From positions 102,031,321 to 102,095,320 of the forward strand of contig JAOWCC010001634.1 of the NCBI GenBank assembly GCA_030867875.1: a DNA stretch of 64,000 nucleotides, given 5' to 3'. The stretch's first letter is position 1, and the number at the start of each line of letters is the position of its first letter. The notes under the pieces were generated by a model. It saw nothing but the letters and a program-made list of their open reading frames with translations, was not told the DNA's origin and did not search any database. A program made the position numbers and the translations under genes. The DNA comes from Actinernus sp. WN-2022 (taxonomy: Eukaryota; Cnidaria; Anthozoa; Actiniaria; Actinernidae). Below are positions 31,601 through 43,585 of this stretch, piece after piece.

Positions 31601-33047
31601 CGCTTTCCCAGGAACTTATTCAGGGAGTAGAATTGTGTTAACAGAAAATCACTTCAAATGGTTGAAGTGCATCAAGAGTTACAGGGGGTATAAATGATCG
31701 GCTTTCGGTTGGAGGTTGCCGACGTTAAGTGTTTAAAATGCCGTTAAAAGCTACTTCTAACAGATACATTGTGTCATAAATGAAATACATTTTGTCACTT
31801 TATCAGTGAAAATCGAGGAAGATTATGAAAAGTTCTAGACTAGATAGGAAGACGAATTCGTGGCCACATACACTATTCATTTATAATCTTCTGTCGCCAA
31901 CGTCTCCCAAAAACCTTTTCTTTTATACAATAAATAGTATATTATTTGTATTAAACGCGGGCACCGTCATAATCTAGTTTTATTACATAACAGTAGTAAA
32001 GAAAACTACTGCAGCAGGCAATACGTTTTTTTAAATCGTGGATACGCGCAAGCCTGGTATCGAATGTTTCGAGTGCTGGCAATAAAAATGACGTCACTCG
32101 CAAGCGGTGGTAGCAATTCCAGGTTTGTGTAAACTTCAAATAGCTGTTAACGTTTCATCCAAGAAGCAAGAAAATGAGGCTTTTACAAGCATTTCCTCAC
32201 TAGGAGAAGTTAATCTGTGAGCCAACTTTCCTTGTATGCTGCCATTTGTCAAAGTTTGAGTTTTCTCGGGTGAATAAAATCAGCGAATTTGTGGCCGACT
32301 TTGTCAGTTTGTTATTTGCTCAATCCCATTTAGCACACACCAGCATTGAATTTAAAAATAAATATTCTAGATCATTTTGGAATCCCCGTTCAGGATATCC
32401 AGATAACGTTGTTATTGGCTTGAACTAATCAGGTGATTTTTAAGAAGTTATTTGAGGAGAAATGTTTTATATGAAACGCCGTGGATCAGGCCATTGGGAA
32501 GAAACATTGTCAGCGTTTGAGATTGGATCCGGCGATGAAATTCGATCGATTGGACATTCAATAATTTTTATGTGAAGGTTGGACTCTTCAACTAAACATA
32601 TATTTATTAAATACTCCCTGTTAAAAGCGTTTTAGTTCACAATTTAGTGGCTCACGGGAAACAGAATAAGCGTTATTCATAAGCTTCTTCTTTAGAGGTA
32701 CGGAAAGCCGGGTTTTTCCCATCAATTTAGTAAATGGTGCCTATTGTAGAGCTGATAAAAGTCTGTGGTTTTCAATGCAAGTAGTTCAGTTGCATCGTGT
32801 TAATTTTTGTGTTGAATTCCTCCACAAAGCGGACGGGTTATTTTCTGGTCGTGTTAGTCATTCCGAAGCAGATGATGTGCTTTTGGTGATAAACGTTATG
32901 AGACGGCCTCCATTAGCTTTTAGTTAGTCCATCTATCAATCACGAGTCCGATTAAAAAAAAAAGGAAATCAGTGCACATTCATTAATATGCGCTCTTTAT
33001 ATACAACTCGGGATCGATGTTTTTAAGTTATATAGTCGGCATTAAAT

Positions 33048-34076
33048 GGCGGAGGAAATCATGATATGTAAAAAATCAAAGTAAATTTACCTGGTCAATG
33101 AGGCGGCATGAGAGAAATCGGTTCTTGCTTCGTAAGGTATGGGAACTCAATGCGTCATAATTGTCGCTAGCTGTTGCCGCTCGATCTGGGAGAGTTAGCG
33201 AGGAACTACCTTAAAGTAGCGAAATCATTGTTCTCGCGCCGCCTTTTCAGTAGTACCATTGATGTCTCAATGCGTGGTTCGTTTTTAAGTAGAAGTTCAA
33301 TAATTCCAGCTGGGTAGTGTGTTATGTCTTGATCAGCCTCTTGTTTCAGGTCCGGCCGTTAAAATAATCAGTCTCTTGAATTGAACTTATTCAGAGAGTA
33401 GAATTATGTTAAAAGAAAATCACTTCAAATGGTTGAAGTGCAACAAGAGTTACAGTGCGTATCATTGATGGGCTTTCGGTTGAAAGGTTGCCGACAAGTG
33501 TTTACTGAATACCGATAAAGCTACAGCTTCTAAAAGATACATTGTGTCATAAATGAAATACATTTTGTCACTTTATATTAAGTAAAATCAAGGAAGATTA
33601 TTGAAAAGGTCTGGGCTAGAGTGGAACTGCACTATTCATTTGTAATCTTCTGCATGTCGCCAAGGTCTCCCAAAACATTTTATTTTATGCATTAAATATC
33701 ATAACTTTTTCCATTCATTTGTCAGTACTCTTATTGATCACAGAAATTATGCCTCGATATGCAATAACACGACTCGCTGAGCCCCTTGTTACACTTGAAT
33801 TTTGAAAATTTTATGACGTAATTTCTATTATCACAACTACAGACAATGGAAAATGTGTGCGATTTGCTAATTAGACTGTAAATTACACAATTTTTCTCTG
33901 CCATTTGGCAAGGCACTAATCAGGTTATTTTTCAACGCGAGAAGCTATTTGAGGAGAAATGATTTATTTGAAACGCCGCGGACCAGGCCACTGGGAAAAA
34001 ACATTGTTAGCGTTTGAGATTGGATCCGGCGATGAAGTTCGATAGATTGGCTATTGAATTTATTTTTCTGTGAAGG
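33048..34076 (+). repeat. array unit 5, partial and decayed
   Basis: It retains scattered blocks of the unit (33048-33250, 33360-33600, 33940-34076) with large deletions and replaced sequence. Homology ends at CTGTGAAGG near 34076. Confidence 0.75.
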
Positions 34077-34369
34077 TAATCTTCTGATGCTAGACTATTT
34101 GCGAAAAAAGGTTTTCCATACATACAATATTTTTGGAAACTTTTCCATTTTTAACCTTTATCGAGCCCATCATCCTATACAAAGACTTAGTAGATTCTTT
34201 TTCTCAAACGATATTTGGCTTCGGCGATATACATGTACCTGAAATAAATAATTGATGGCTTGGACCGATGCATTGCAGCCTTTAATCAGTTGTATTCCAA
34301 CATTAAATTGTGTCTTTTTCTGTTTCACAACGACAACTCAACTGAACGAACTAAACTAGTACTCGGGGA
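34077..34369. other. unassigned sequence after the array
   Basis: The 62-codon frame here has no family features. I see nothing else. Confidence 0.3.
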
Positions 34370-34729
34370 TAGACCAGTTCGCGGTTAATTCCAACATTTT
34401 GAAAGGGGTGCAAACATGGCGCGAAATATAGTGTTTGTATGGGAATCCGATGCCAAATAATTTCCGTAAAATTGAATTTCAGAAATGTAGCTCTGCTGGG
34501 AAGCGTACAATACAGTTTTCCATACATTTATCTGTAACACCGAGTCAAAGTCCGTTGAGAAATTTACAGACAAATGTATAGCTACATCCCTCACATTTTG
34601 ATCAGTTAATATTTTACCTGGTATCTTAAGTTTGCAGATTTTACGGAAATTATTTGCCATCGGATTCCCATACAAACACTGTATTTCGCGCTATGTTTGC
34701 ACCGTTTTCAAAATATCGGAATTAACCGT
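34370..34729. mobile_element. foldback MITE, TAGACCAGTTCGCGG family, full copy
   Basis: Inverted arms carry TTGAAAGGGGTGCAAACATG and TTTGTATGGGAATCCGATGC. Partial relatives with the right arm only occur at 36037-36306 and 41625-41883. The left end reads TAGACCAGTTCGCGG; the right end stops at AACCG, so it is slightly clipped. Confidence 0.7.
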
Positions 34730-35007
34730 CTGTTATGGAGCTGAAATATTTTGCTTGGGAATTATGGAGCAACGTCGTAACTGGCTCTATTTTGATGTAC
34801 AAAACTGAATATACATGCGATACACAATAATTCAGGAGAAAACGATAGATGCGTTTTTGCTCTACTGTAAGAACTGAATGTGTGTAGGCGACTCGTCGGA
34901 TTTTTAACCTCAAATTGCGGTCCTTGACAGGCACAGTGTTGCTATATAGCTGCTAACATTTGGTCGAACTTTTTTAATGAATGGTTTTGGGTTCCGAACA
35001 AGTGCCT

Positions 35008-35606
35008 TAAAGTGCCCCTACGATCAAATTTTGACATATCAATGTTTTTGCATATTCATAAAGTAGAGTTCATATATTATTACCAGTTCAAATTGTTTTT
35101 CGATACAACGACAGGAAGTCTTATTTTTTTAGCTCCGAATATTGAATCTACACGTCCGCCATTACTGGAAGCCGTGCCCTTTGTTCAGCTTTAAACAAAG
35201 GTTTATTCACCGGAAATGATGTCATACACTTAACGCTCGCCTGCAGAACACAACGCCTGGAGGCATATTTCTACTAAAAACGTCTTCACGTACATAAGAA
35301 GAAAGTTATATTTATCTTTGCGAGGTTGGCTACTTTTTTATGCACGCTATTTCGCGCCACGAGGTTGTCATGTTAAGTGTATGACATCACTTCCGGTGAA
35401 TAAACCTTTGTTTAAAGCTGAACAAAGGGCACGGCTTCCAGCAATGGCGGACAGGATTTTACCGGTAAACTCTCCTAAAATTTGTGGTTTAAGATGCCCA
35501 TTTGGGAATATTTTTTACTATTTCGGATATTTCTAATACTGATTGACCTATAGACACTGAAAAAGTGGCAAATCGAAATGGTAAATTTTCGTCGTAGTGG
35601 CACTTT
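35008..35606. mobile_element. inverted-repeat element, AAAGTGCC termini
   Basis: The ends read AAAGTGCC-CTACGA and its inverse, at a TTAA-like site. Strong inner inverted blocks contain CTTTGTTCAGCTTTAAACAA and CACCGGAAATGATGTCATAC (35170-35240 against 35365-35450). There is no transposase. Confidence 0.65.
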
Positions 35607-36036
35607 AATAGGCCTTTTGCAACAACTGGTCACGTGACCTTGTCAATCAAAAATATTGGTGCTTCCAGAAATGGAAAGAGCATACTAAAATTAGTAAACA
35701 ACGCAAGTTTTAGGTTCATAACTTTCAAACCGAAAGCATAATGATTTTCTGTGAGGCTGGAGAGCATGCCTTGGCCTTTTTTCATTGAACACTGTATATT
35801 TCGATTAAGAAACCGAATTTCAGTCGCATATGGTTAAACTAGAAGAAACAAAATAATAATTGAGCTATTACTGACATTCTAGTCCGTTTTCGATGTTGAA
35901 AATTCCTGAAAATGAATATCGTATTGACCAGGTGCGACATTATTTTTAAAAGCCGCCAAAAAAAACAAGGCACTTGCGCAATAAACGGAAACGAATTCAT
36001 CCACAAAGCCGTTAATTAAAAAAAAAGCTTTCACGT

Positions 36037-36306
36037 AATTTTTCCGCGAACTTTGACTCGTTTTTACAGACAAATGTATGGAAAACTGAAAACACGATTG
36101 CACATTTCCCAGCACAGCTACATCCCTCAAATTTCGATCAGTTAATCTTTTACCTGGTATCTTAAGTTTGTATCTGACGAATAGTTCAGAAATTCGATTT
36201 AACGGATTTTATTTGGCATCGGATTCCCATACAAACACTGTATTTTGCACCATGTTGGAAACCCCATTCAAAATGTCGGAATTATTAACCACGAACTGGT
36301 CTATCT
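36037..36306. mobile_element. foldback MITE, TAGACCAGTTCGCGG family, right half
   Basis: This matches the interior and right arm of 34370-34729 and ends GAACTGGTCTATC. No left arm was found nearby. Confidence 0.6.
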
Positions 36307-36309
36307 ATT

Positions 36310-36912
36310 GATAGGGACGAAAAAACATGACATTTTAGCGAATACGGCTAAAATTCAGTAAAAAAAGACGGTCAGATAAAATGAGGTTATTATTTTGATA
36401 CTCGGTTTCAGGAGTATGAGTCCTCAATCTTTGATTAGCAAATTATCAAGTCTGAGACGTATGAATTTCGACATCTTGCTAAAGGACGTGGGGGTATGAG
36501 AACAGATTGCACGGGAGTTCACGTGCCCACACTTTGTGAATCCAATCAAACCATAGCCAGGACAATGCAGCGTTAGTAAAATCACCTCAAAGAACAATAG
36601 ATCATTCTTAATCTCGATAATTACGGCAAGCATATGCACGATCGCAGCAGAGTCAGAAGACAGTTACCCGGGAAACATGTTCTAAAAATAGCTCAAACCG
36701 GTCATACGTCACGGGTATAGTATATGTGGACGCTCCTGGTAATGGGCTCCTGCTATAGACTATAACAGGGGTAAACTTAAGCCAGGTTTACACGACAAGC
36801 ATTTTGGCCACGCCACTCCTTATCACAGAACCCCAGATATTCGGGAACGCGTACACGGACCATTCCCACTTACACCACAAAAATACCGAGTGCCCAAAAT
36901 GCTTGCGTTAGG
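36310..36912. other. unassigned sequence
   Basis: I see no gene or RNA here, only short frames without family features. Confidence 0.3.
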
Positions 36913-37194
36913 CATAGTTAATAGAGTGGAATGGTTAGGAAACTCAGGGACCTTCTTTGTTATATGTGTTTGTTAGCTTTTTTCAACCACTACCGTGCAC
37001 AAAACACAATAGAAATTCCAACATGTTAATCAATCAGCCAATAGAAACGTGTGAGTTCAGTCGTTCAGGGAACGCTAATGAACTATGATCGTGCACAATC
37101 TTTTATCTTACCCCTTCCAACATAAATCGCAGCACCTTTGTTAGCCCTTTTGAAGTTTGCCGGGTTTCCTAACCATTCCACTCTATTAACTATG
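36913..37194. mobile_element. MITE, CATAGTTAATAGAGTGG family, copy 2
   Basis: A 282-bp copy of the 7641-7923 element with the same inverted termini. The flanks GTTAGG and CTTTAGG are only loosely alike, so the target duplication is unclear. Confidence 0.8.
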
Positions 37195-37316
37195 CTTTAG
37201 GGTTTGTTTTTTAAATTTATAAAATCTAGATCTCGCGAAGTTTCGCCTATGCTTGCTTTAGGGTTTGGATTTAAAATTTATAAAATCTAGATCTCGCGAA
37301 GTTTCGCCTATGCAGC
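37194..37316 (+). repeat. 2-copy tandem repeat
   Basis: Two copies of a roughly 62-bp unit containing AAAATCTAGATCTCGCGAAG and TTTCGCCTATGC. They start right at the MITE end. Confidence 0.8.
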
Positions 37317-37613
37317 TTCAGTTGTCCAGGGGTAAACGAGTCAGTATTTTCCGTTGAAGAAGAGTTTCCAGTCGGAAACTGTGAATTAGCCTGCTTACAT
37401 TTTTTTCGGATTGAGTTACCTGTGGCGCGGTCAAAATGGGGCGAGGAAGGGGTAGAAAGAAGAGCCTGCACGAATGCCATTGTTTTGACAATTCCGCCCC
37501 TCACGCTTTACAGCTAGCAACACTTCAAGTGACAAAAAGTAACCATTGAAAATCACTGTTCAATGTAATCATAAGATATTCAAAATATCAGCTGTATTTC
37601 AATTAATTAATTA

Positions 37614-37753
37614 GAGTGATTTTACTTAACCCGTGAAATAGATACTAGCGTAATTACACACTATTACTCTAATTCTTTCGTTCTCTTTTGTGTTTATCTT
37701 GGTATTACACACTAACTAATAGTTTTTGTTTCACGGGTTAAGTAAAATCACTC
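37614..37753. mobile_element. 140-bp MITE at a TA site
   Basis: Inverted ends of about 25 bp (GAGTGATTTTACTTAACCCG and its complement) are flanked by TA on both sides (37612-37613 and 37754-37755). This pattern fits Tc1/mariner-type MITEs. Confidence 0.75.
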
Positions 37754-37755
37754 TA

Positions 37756-39090
37756 TCGCGCTGTAATCATAACACAAATAAATGTGTTGGTTCGAAAAGA
37801 AGCTCCTCATCGTAAGAGAGTCGTAAACCAAAATAAATATCCGTTGATGATTTCTCCGCTCTCTAAGTGTTATTTTAACGTAAAGTACGGAAATCCAGGG
37901 CGTTCGAGAGTGATTTATATGTAGAATCTTTTTATTTATTCCAAACGTGAGGTAAGCCGTGGAAGAACTGTATTTATAGCTACACTTCGTGACTCACAAA
38001 GTCTCCTGGTTTGTCCAGTCGAGTGTGCAATCCCTGTTAGTGAAATGAAGATAAGAATATATATGTTAAAAACAGAAACTACAGCAACCTGAATTCGAAG
38101 AAGTTCAAGGCAAACGCCAGAAGTACTATTAAAATATATTATTAGAAGAACTGTAACCTACGTACCACTTGTTCAACCGTCCGTCATGTTCATTTACATT
38201 GTATATCAGATATCTGTCATTCTCTTGGTTCTTAGTTTTCTATCACGCCCTCTCATTGCATCAGCATTTGTAATATTATTGCTGCTGCCGCAGCGAGCGA
38301 GCCTGAAGCGAGCGAGCAAGGCAGCAGTTCTAATCTGTAAGCGGGTCCAAATCTCGATTTTTTTTTTACCACAATGCATCACTTCTATTGTCTTTTTTTA
38401 CCACAATGCTTTGCACGGATCTGATCTTCACGTGACATTACACGAGGTGGAAACTGCATTGTTGGAGCTAACTACATTCAACCGTTCTTTAATGCATTTC
38501 TGTGTTGCGATCATTGTGTAATCATGAATTTGTTGACGTGTAGGCGAGCTCTGTGTGAACTATCAGTTTCCAAAGAGCAAGATCTCTCCTGTTATCAAGA
38601 TGGTGTGCAGCAAATGATTTTCTTCTATTGGCCTTCGGTAAAGTCCAGCAGCCGCTTCAAAACGAATTAGCATTTACAATTACATTCTCAATTACAGTTG
38701 ATTTCCGGTGTTTAAACTTCGCAGGGGAGAACAGCAGTTTTTTGTGCCGGAAATCTTAAGAAAACGTCGGGAATTAGTACCGGGAGATCGTTGATATGTC
38801 GGGACAAAATGAAAATAAATCAGGAGAACGTTTGAGATACGTGCACTACAGCTCAAACAGGATTCAGTCTCGCGATAGCCCCAAAACTACAAAATATATT
38901 CATCTAACACCTTGGCATTTTTATCACCCAGTAATCTATTTTTCCTGCCAAAGTGCTACTGTAGGTTCTCTTCTAATACACTTCCTTAACTGACCGGAGC
39001 AGCATTCACTGCCTGTTAGGTATACTAGTATATTATATTTTGTAGTCTCATGTTCGTATATTTGAATTTGCAACGGTTTTTATATCTTCA
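37756..39090. other. unassigned, with GAGCGAGC-rich patch
   Basis: The patch at 38290-38335 (CAGCGAGCGAGCCTGAAGCG) looks repeat-derived. The 111-codon frame at 38186-38521 has no family features and I do not call it a gene. Confidence 0.35.
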
Positions 39091-39103
39091 CAACTTGTAA
39101 ACC

Positions 39104-39132
39104 CTGAGGAAGGTTGGCCGTGCCAACCGAAA
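39104..39132 (+). other. hammerhead-like core with altered CTGAGGA
   Basis: CTGAGGA, then a perfect 7-bp stem GGTTGGC-CGT-GCCAACC, then GAAA follows the layout of a hammerhead ribozyme core. The conserved CTGATGA is CTGAGGA here. Such motifs sit at the ends of Penelope-like elements. No Penelope coding sequence is recognisable just upstream, so this may be a solo 3' remnant. Confidence 0.35.
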
Positions 39133-39590
39133 TATTGGTCTAATATAATAATTCCCAAACCGTACAAATCAGGCTTGCATCATTCTATTATTACTTATAC
39201 AATTTTGCTGATTAGTTCCCTCCGAGGAGATCCGGTCCTTCTTCTTCGTCTGTTTGGTCCTTGGAATTTTTTTAGATATATTAAAAGATCAACGCTTGTT
39301 CATTTTAGTGACCATTCACTGGCTGATGCGAATATAATTTGCTATTTATTGATACGTTGAATATACTGGTTTCGTTGCAGAACGACGCTGCTATTTGACC
39401 TGGTGCTTTGCAAGAACGGCTAATGGCCATATTACCAGGTTTGCAATAATATCTTCTTGGCTACTGACGATTTTCAACTTTGCTTTGGCCGTAACAAATA
39501 ATTGAAAACTAAATTATTTCCAAATCCCGAACAATGCCAAAGCAACCCAATGAGACTACGATGACATATGTCACCTTCCAGCTAATGGTA

Positions 39591-39914
39591 ATTGGCCACT
39601 TTCGAAATGAAAATAGGACTGGGGCCGAGTTTGCAAAGTTAATCTAAAAAATACGACTGAGACGTTTGTATGGTTTGGAGGGACGCTTGTCCCTCCAAAC
39701 CATACAGATGTCTCTTATTTTTGTCCCTCCAAACTATATAGATATCTCTTATTTTTCTAATATTTGAAAGCCTGCTATTCAGTTTATATTTACTATATCC
39801 TCCTCAAACTCACTAATTATGATGTGCTGTTTCTTGTGATGGGGTTCATTTCCTAATTAGATTAACTTTGCAAACTCGGCCCCAGTCCTATTTTCGTCTC
39901 TAAAGTGGCGAATT
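39591..39914. mobile_element. inverted-repeat element next to the THAP gene
   Basis: Arms of about 60 bp contain GACTGGGGCCGAGTTTGCAA and AAGTTAATCT. The interior has a perfect hairpin (GTATGGTTTGGAGGGACG and its complement) and a repeated GTCCCTCCAAAC unit. It ends about 165 bp before the THAP start. Confidence 0.7.
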
Positions 39915-40078
39915 TTGCTTTCGTGGTTCGTGTACGAACGCGAAATACTCCGAAAATAATTCGCTATTCGCCGGTAACAAAACGAGCGAGAGACTGGGTT
40001 CGAATTGAGATCGCAAAGCGTCTATGGATTGTTTGGATGGACAGAGACGCCATCTTGAAAATCTTGAAAATTACGAAT

Positions 40079-40692
40079 ATGGCTCATCATTATAACTGCT
40101 GTGTTCCTAGATGTTTAAATAGCTTCAGAAACGCTCCAACCCTGCATTACTACAGAATATCAAAAGACAAGCGTCTTAGGCAAACGTACAAAGATATTTT
40201 GATAAACAAAACACTAAAACTCGATTCAGAAAACACTCGAGTTTCGGTTCTATACACTGGGATGGAGGAGAGAAGCTAAGTAGAATGCATTCAACTGCAA
40301 TCTTTCCTTGGACCAATGAGAAGGATTTGAATCAAAGAAGAGAAATTGTTAAGCATATAAAAGAGCCAGTAGCCAAAAAGAAGAAGAAAGATCGAAAATT
40401 AACTGCCTCTGTTTGCCTAGACCCACTGACAGAGGATGGAAATGGTATGGTCATCGATGTGCCATTGATTCTTGGCCCTACATACATCCAAAGCAAAGAA
40501 CAAGTGGTCCAGTATGACTCGAAAAACTGCCAAACTGACTTACCCAGAGAGTTGATAGAAGAATTAATGAAAGAAATTAAGTTATCGAAAGAAAAAAGTG
40601 AGGAATGTATTAGAGAAATCAAACATTTAAACATTACTCTTGAGAAAACAGCTACATTTAATATTGAAAAATACAAAGAAATACAATCTTGA
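40079..40692 (+). pseudogene. THAP-domain protein, frameshifted
   Basis: The ATG at 40079 begins directly with a THAP zinc-binding domain: NCCVPRC near residues 6-12, then LHYYRISKDKRLR and KLDSENTRV. THAP domains bind DNA and are found in P-like and other transposases as well as host regulators. One base near 40246 breaks the frame. In the second frame the domain end reads GSIHWDGG, where the expected zinc-ligand Cys of the C-x2-H pair is Gly. FPWTNEKD, a Lys-rich stretch (VAKKKKKDRKL) and a C-terminal coiled coil (ELIEELMKEIKLSKEKSEEC) follow before a stop at 40692. No DDE catalytic domain follows. It is probably a decayed transposase N-terminus. Confidence 0.75.
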
Positions 40693-40694
40693 AA

Positions 40695-41600
40695 TACAAA
40701 GACATACAATATTGGGTTGAAAGCGAGGCTACCGGGTTGTCCCACTAAGCCAGGTTACGTAGCGCTTACTATTTGCTCTGTTGTTGGTCGCGAGTTTGGA
40801 TGAAAAAGCTACTTCATCTCCACTTCTGTAATCTGAATTGTACAAATAATAGCCAGAAAAGAGGATCTAGGGATAGACCAGTTCTATGGTGGCCATTAAC
40901 GCCATAGTAAAATTTGCTTTATATTGAAATAATTTTTATTTTCTTTAATAATATTTATTTTTAATTTTTATTTATTTTTATTTTTTAATAATATTTTATA
41001 TTTTATTTTAATTTATTTTTTAATAACATTTTATTTTAATTTATTTTTATTTTCTAGAAAAAATTGTTTGGGCCTTTAATTATTTAAAAAAAACGCACAT
41101 GACCCAGCAACGCCATAGGCCCAGCAGCGCCATAGCCCATAATGCATTGTGCAATTCTAAAGAAAGCGAGATTACTAATACTCTGGTTCCAGAGGTTTTC
41201 TAGAGAGAAAACAGCGGCGGAGAAAGAGCTGCGATTACTAAGCTCACATGTTGCTTTCGTTCAGGTCCGAACCGGTTACGAACGTACGTGCTCAACTTTT
41301 GACAAACAGTGATTAGCTTGATCGAAAAGAGAAACGAGAATGGGACGACGACAAAGACAAAATGTTAAAGAAAAGAACAGGAAAGAAAAATGACGAAGCG
41401 GGGTGGGCTGTGCGGCAGCATAACTATCCAAACGTTGAAGGGAAGTATTCTAGATCGGTGCTTTAACACTGGTTCCTTTAGAAGAAGAGGCTATTATGCG
41501 ACGTTCTGGCTGGAGAACGAGGACTATCCTACACAGATGCCGGTCAGATTCCAAACTGGAAAGTAATACAGGTTAGATTCTCCAGTGTATTGGACATTAG
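40695..41600. other. unassigned, with a T-rich low-complexity run
   Basis: 40915-41075 is almost only A and T with TTTATTTTTA-like repeats. 41185-41250 repeats the block at 850-930. GATAGACCAGTTC at 40870 matches the terminus of the 34370 foldback family. Confidence 0.5.
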
Positions 41601-41624
41601 CACGATAATTGTTTTGTTTATTTT

Positions 41625-41883
41625 CACGCGGAGTCGACTCATTTTTACAGACAATGTATGGAAAACTGAAAACACGATTGCACGCTTCCCAGCACAGCTA
41701 CATCCGTCAAATTTCGATATGTTAATCTTTTACCTGGTATCTTAAGTTTGTATCTGAAGAATATTTAAGAAATTCGATTTTACGGATTTTATTTGGCATC
41801 GGATTCCCATACAAACACTGTATTTCGCGCCTTGTTTGCACCCCTTTCAAAATGTCGGAATTTACCGCGAACTGGTCTATTCT
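41625..41883. mobile_element. foldback MITE, TAGACCAGTTCGCGG family, right half
   Basis: It matches 36037-36306 closely and ends GCGAACTGGTCTATTC. The isolated left-end sequence at 40870 could be its other terminus, implying a larger copy of about 1 kb. Confidence 0.6.
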
Positions 41884-42005
41884 TTTCACATATTTGCTTC
41901 CAGTAAACAGCTCAGAAAGCGATGGAGTTTAGAAATACGCGATGTCAGCCCACACTTCATGCTTCGATAAATAGCCAGAGACAGTGAGTAAAAAACCTTC
42001 ACTGA

Positions 42006-42545
42006 ATTCAGTGAATTAAGCAATACTTCTTCGCTTATTAAAGTGTGACAGGTTCCCTCAGACTCACAGCGGGGTAAATCTTCATTATAGCTCAGGTGTA
42101 TTTAGACTCGTTCTATTAATGATTTGGGTTGGAAATGGTTATAATTTGTTTAAATTTTTGGGGTAGGTTTAAGAAGGTTTGTTATGAGGTTTGAGAAAAT
42201 GCATTATTAATTACCCAAGTGGCAGGGTATTCTCCACTTACTTGCATGGATGGATGATAACATTGGTCTGTAACTATTCAGTGAATTAAGCAATACTTCT
42301 TCGCTTATTAAAGTGTGACAGGTTCCCTCAGACTCACAGCGGGGTAAATCTTCATTATAGCTCAGGTGTATTTAGAATCGTTCTATTAATGATTTGGGTT
42401 GGAAATGGTTAGAATTTGTTTAAATTTTTGGGGTAGGTTTAGAAGGTTTGCTATGAGGTTTGAGAAAATGCATTATTAATTACCCAAGTGGCAGGGTATT
42501 CTCCACTAACTTCCATGGATGGATGATAACATTGGTCTGTAACTA
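42006..42545 (+). repeat. tandem duplication, 2 x 270 bp
   Basis: Two adjacent 270-bp copies start at ATTCAGTGAATTAAGC (42006 and 42276) and differ at only a few bases. Recent local duplication; no coding content. Confidence 0.95.
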
Positions 42546-42835
42546 TATCATAATTTATATACATGACACTCACTGTATGTACATTTAATGGGCTCCTGAT
42601 ACATGGCGGTTATAGTGTACGCTCGTATGCAATTAAAATGAACATGATGATAATGACAGTAAATGACTTGCAACGGTAGGGCCATTATCAACAAATGGCT
42701 ACTCAGAAATTGACCAAAATTACCCAGAGAAAATACGATATGGGTCATCTGACCATGTACTATGATGATAGTGATGATGTAAATGGTACTGATGATGATA
42801 TTGATGCAATCAAAACTAATCAATCTGACGACTAG

Positions 42836-43571
42836 CTCAACTACAAACACGCGCGTAATGATGTTAACAACCATACACGTAAAGCTAAATCAGACTACTA
42901 CAACTCATGCATCAAAAATAACGAAAATGATCAATCAAAAGTATGGAAAACCATAAATCAGTTTACATCTCGGCACGACCGTTATTAACGAAATTAAGCG
43001 TGACGAGACTCTGACAACTAAACCAGAAGAGATTACCGAAATTATGAATGAACGCTTTACGAGTATAGGTCCAAAATTAGCCGAAAATATTCCTAACAAT
43101 GGAACCTCTTTTAATCAATATTTGAATAGGGTAGAATGCACATTTCAAATGCAAACTGTAACAAATAGACAAGTTCTAAAACTCCTGAAAAAATATCTAC
43201 CTCCAAGGCAACAGGCCTCGATAATATTTCATGTAGGCTACTCAAGGAAGCATCAGACACTATCAGTAGTTCTATCACAGAGATTTTTAATACATCAATT
43301 ACGTTCGGGATTTATCCAAATGAATGGAAACTCGCGCGAGTTAGCGCTATCTACAAAAAAGACAACCGATTAGATCCCAACAACTATAGACCAATCTCTG
43401 TAATTCCTGCTATAGCTAAAGGTTTGAGACGCTTAATTTATGAGCAGGTCTACAAATACCTACAAACTAATAATCTCCTAACAAATTGCCAGTCTGGCTT
43501 TCGAGCACTACACTCAACGGTTACAGCCCTTCTAGAGGGAACTGATTACTGGTACAAGAATATTAACAATG
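42836..43571 (+). pseudogene. non-LTR retrotransposon reverse transcriptase fragment
   Basis: This encodes the linker and N-terminal RT region of a LINE. Recognisable in order are SDYYNSCIKNNE, EEITEIMNERFTSIGP, ATGLDNISCRLLKEASD, WKLARVSAIYKK, NNYRPISVIP (43385-43415) and LTNCQSGFRALHSTVTALL. Frames shift near 42980 and around 43190. The match ends at about 43571, before motifs A-C, so there is no catalytic site. Adjacent sequence 43586-43690 consists of GGAGTTA / TAACTCC motifs in both orientations. Confidence 0.8.
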
Positions 43572-43585
43572 CACTGTTATTTTCA

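Larger units (their letters stand above)
29236..33047 (+). repeat. array unit 4
   Basis: A 3812-bp unit. Up to 29770 it belongs to B2; afterwards it is more diverged from units 2 and 3. Confidence 0.85.
18348..34076 (+). repeat. tandem array of 3.2-3.8 kb units
   Basis: Five head-to-tail units start at homologous GGCGGAGGCAA-like points: 18348, 21570, 25404, 29236 and 33048 (the last partial and decayed, to 34076). No unit contains a recognisable gene. Units 2-4 share a LINE fragment and a hairpin MITE that unit 1 lacks. Unit 1 has a private LINE insertion and lacks about 310 bp present in the others near 24630-24945. Small frames repeated across units are antisense or non-coding shadows. 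Confidence 0.95.

Noticed and set aside
24296..32139. 62-codon minus-strand frame repeated in several array units
   Set aside because: No domain, and similarity is explained by tandem duplication of the DNA.
38186..38521. 111-codon frame as a membrane protein
   Set aside because: Hydrophobic stretches come from T-rich and GAGC-repeat DNA; no start context, homology or conservation could be shown.
39905..40078. N-terminal extension of the THAP protein
   Set aside because: It has no ATG start, overlaps the inverted-repeat element, and the THAP domain begins exactly at the ATG at 40079.
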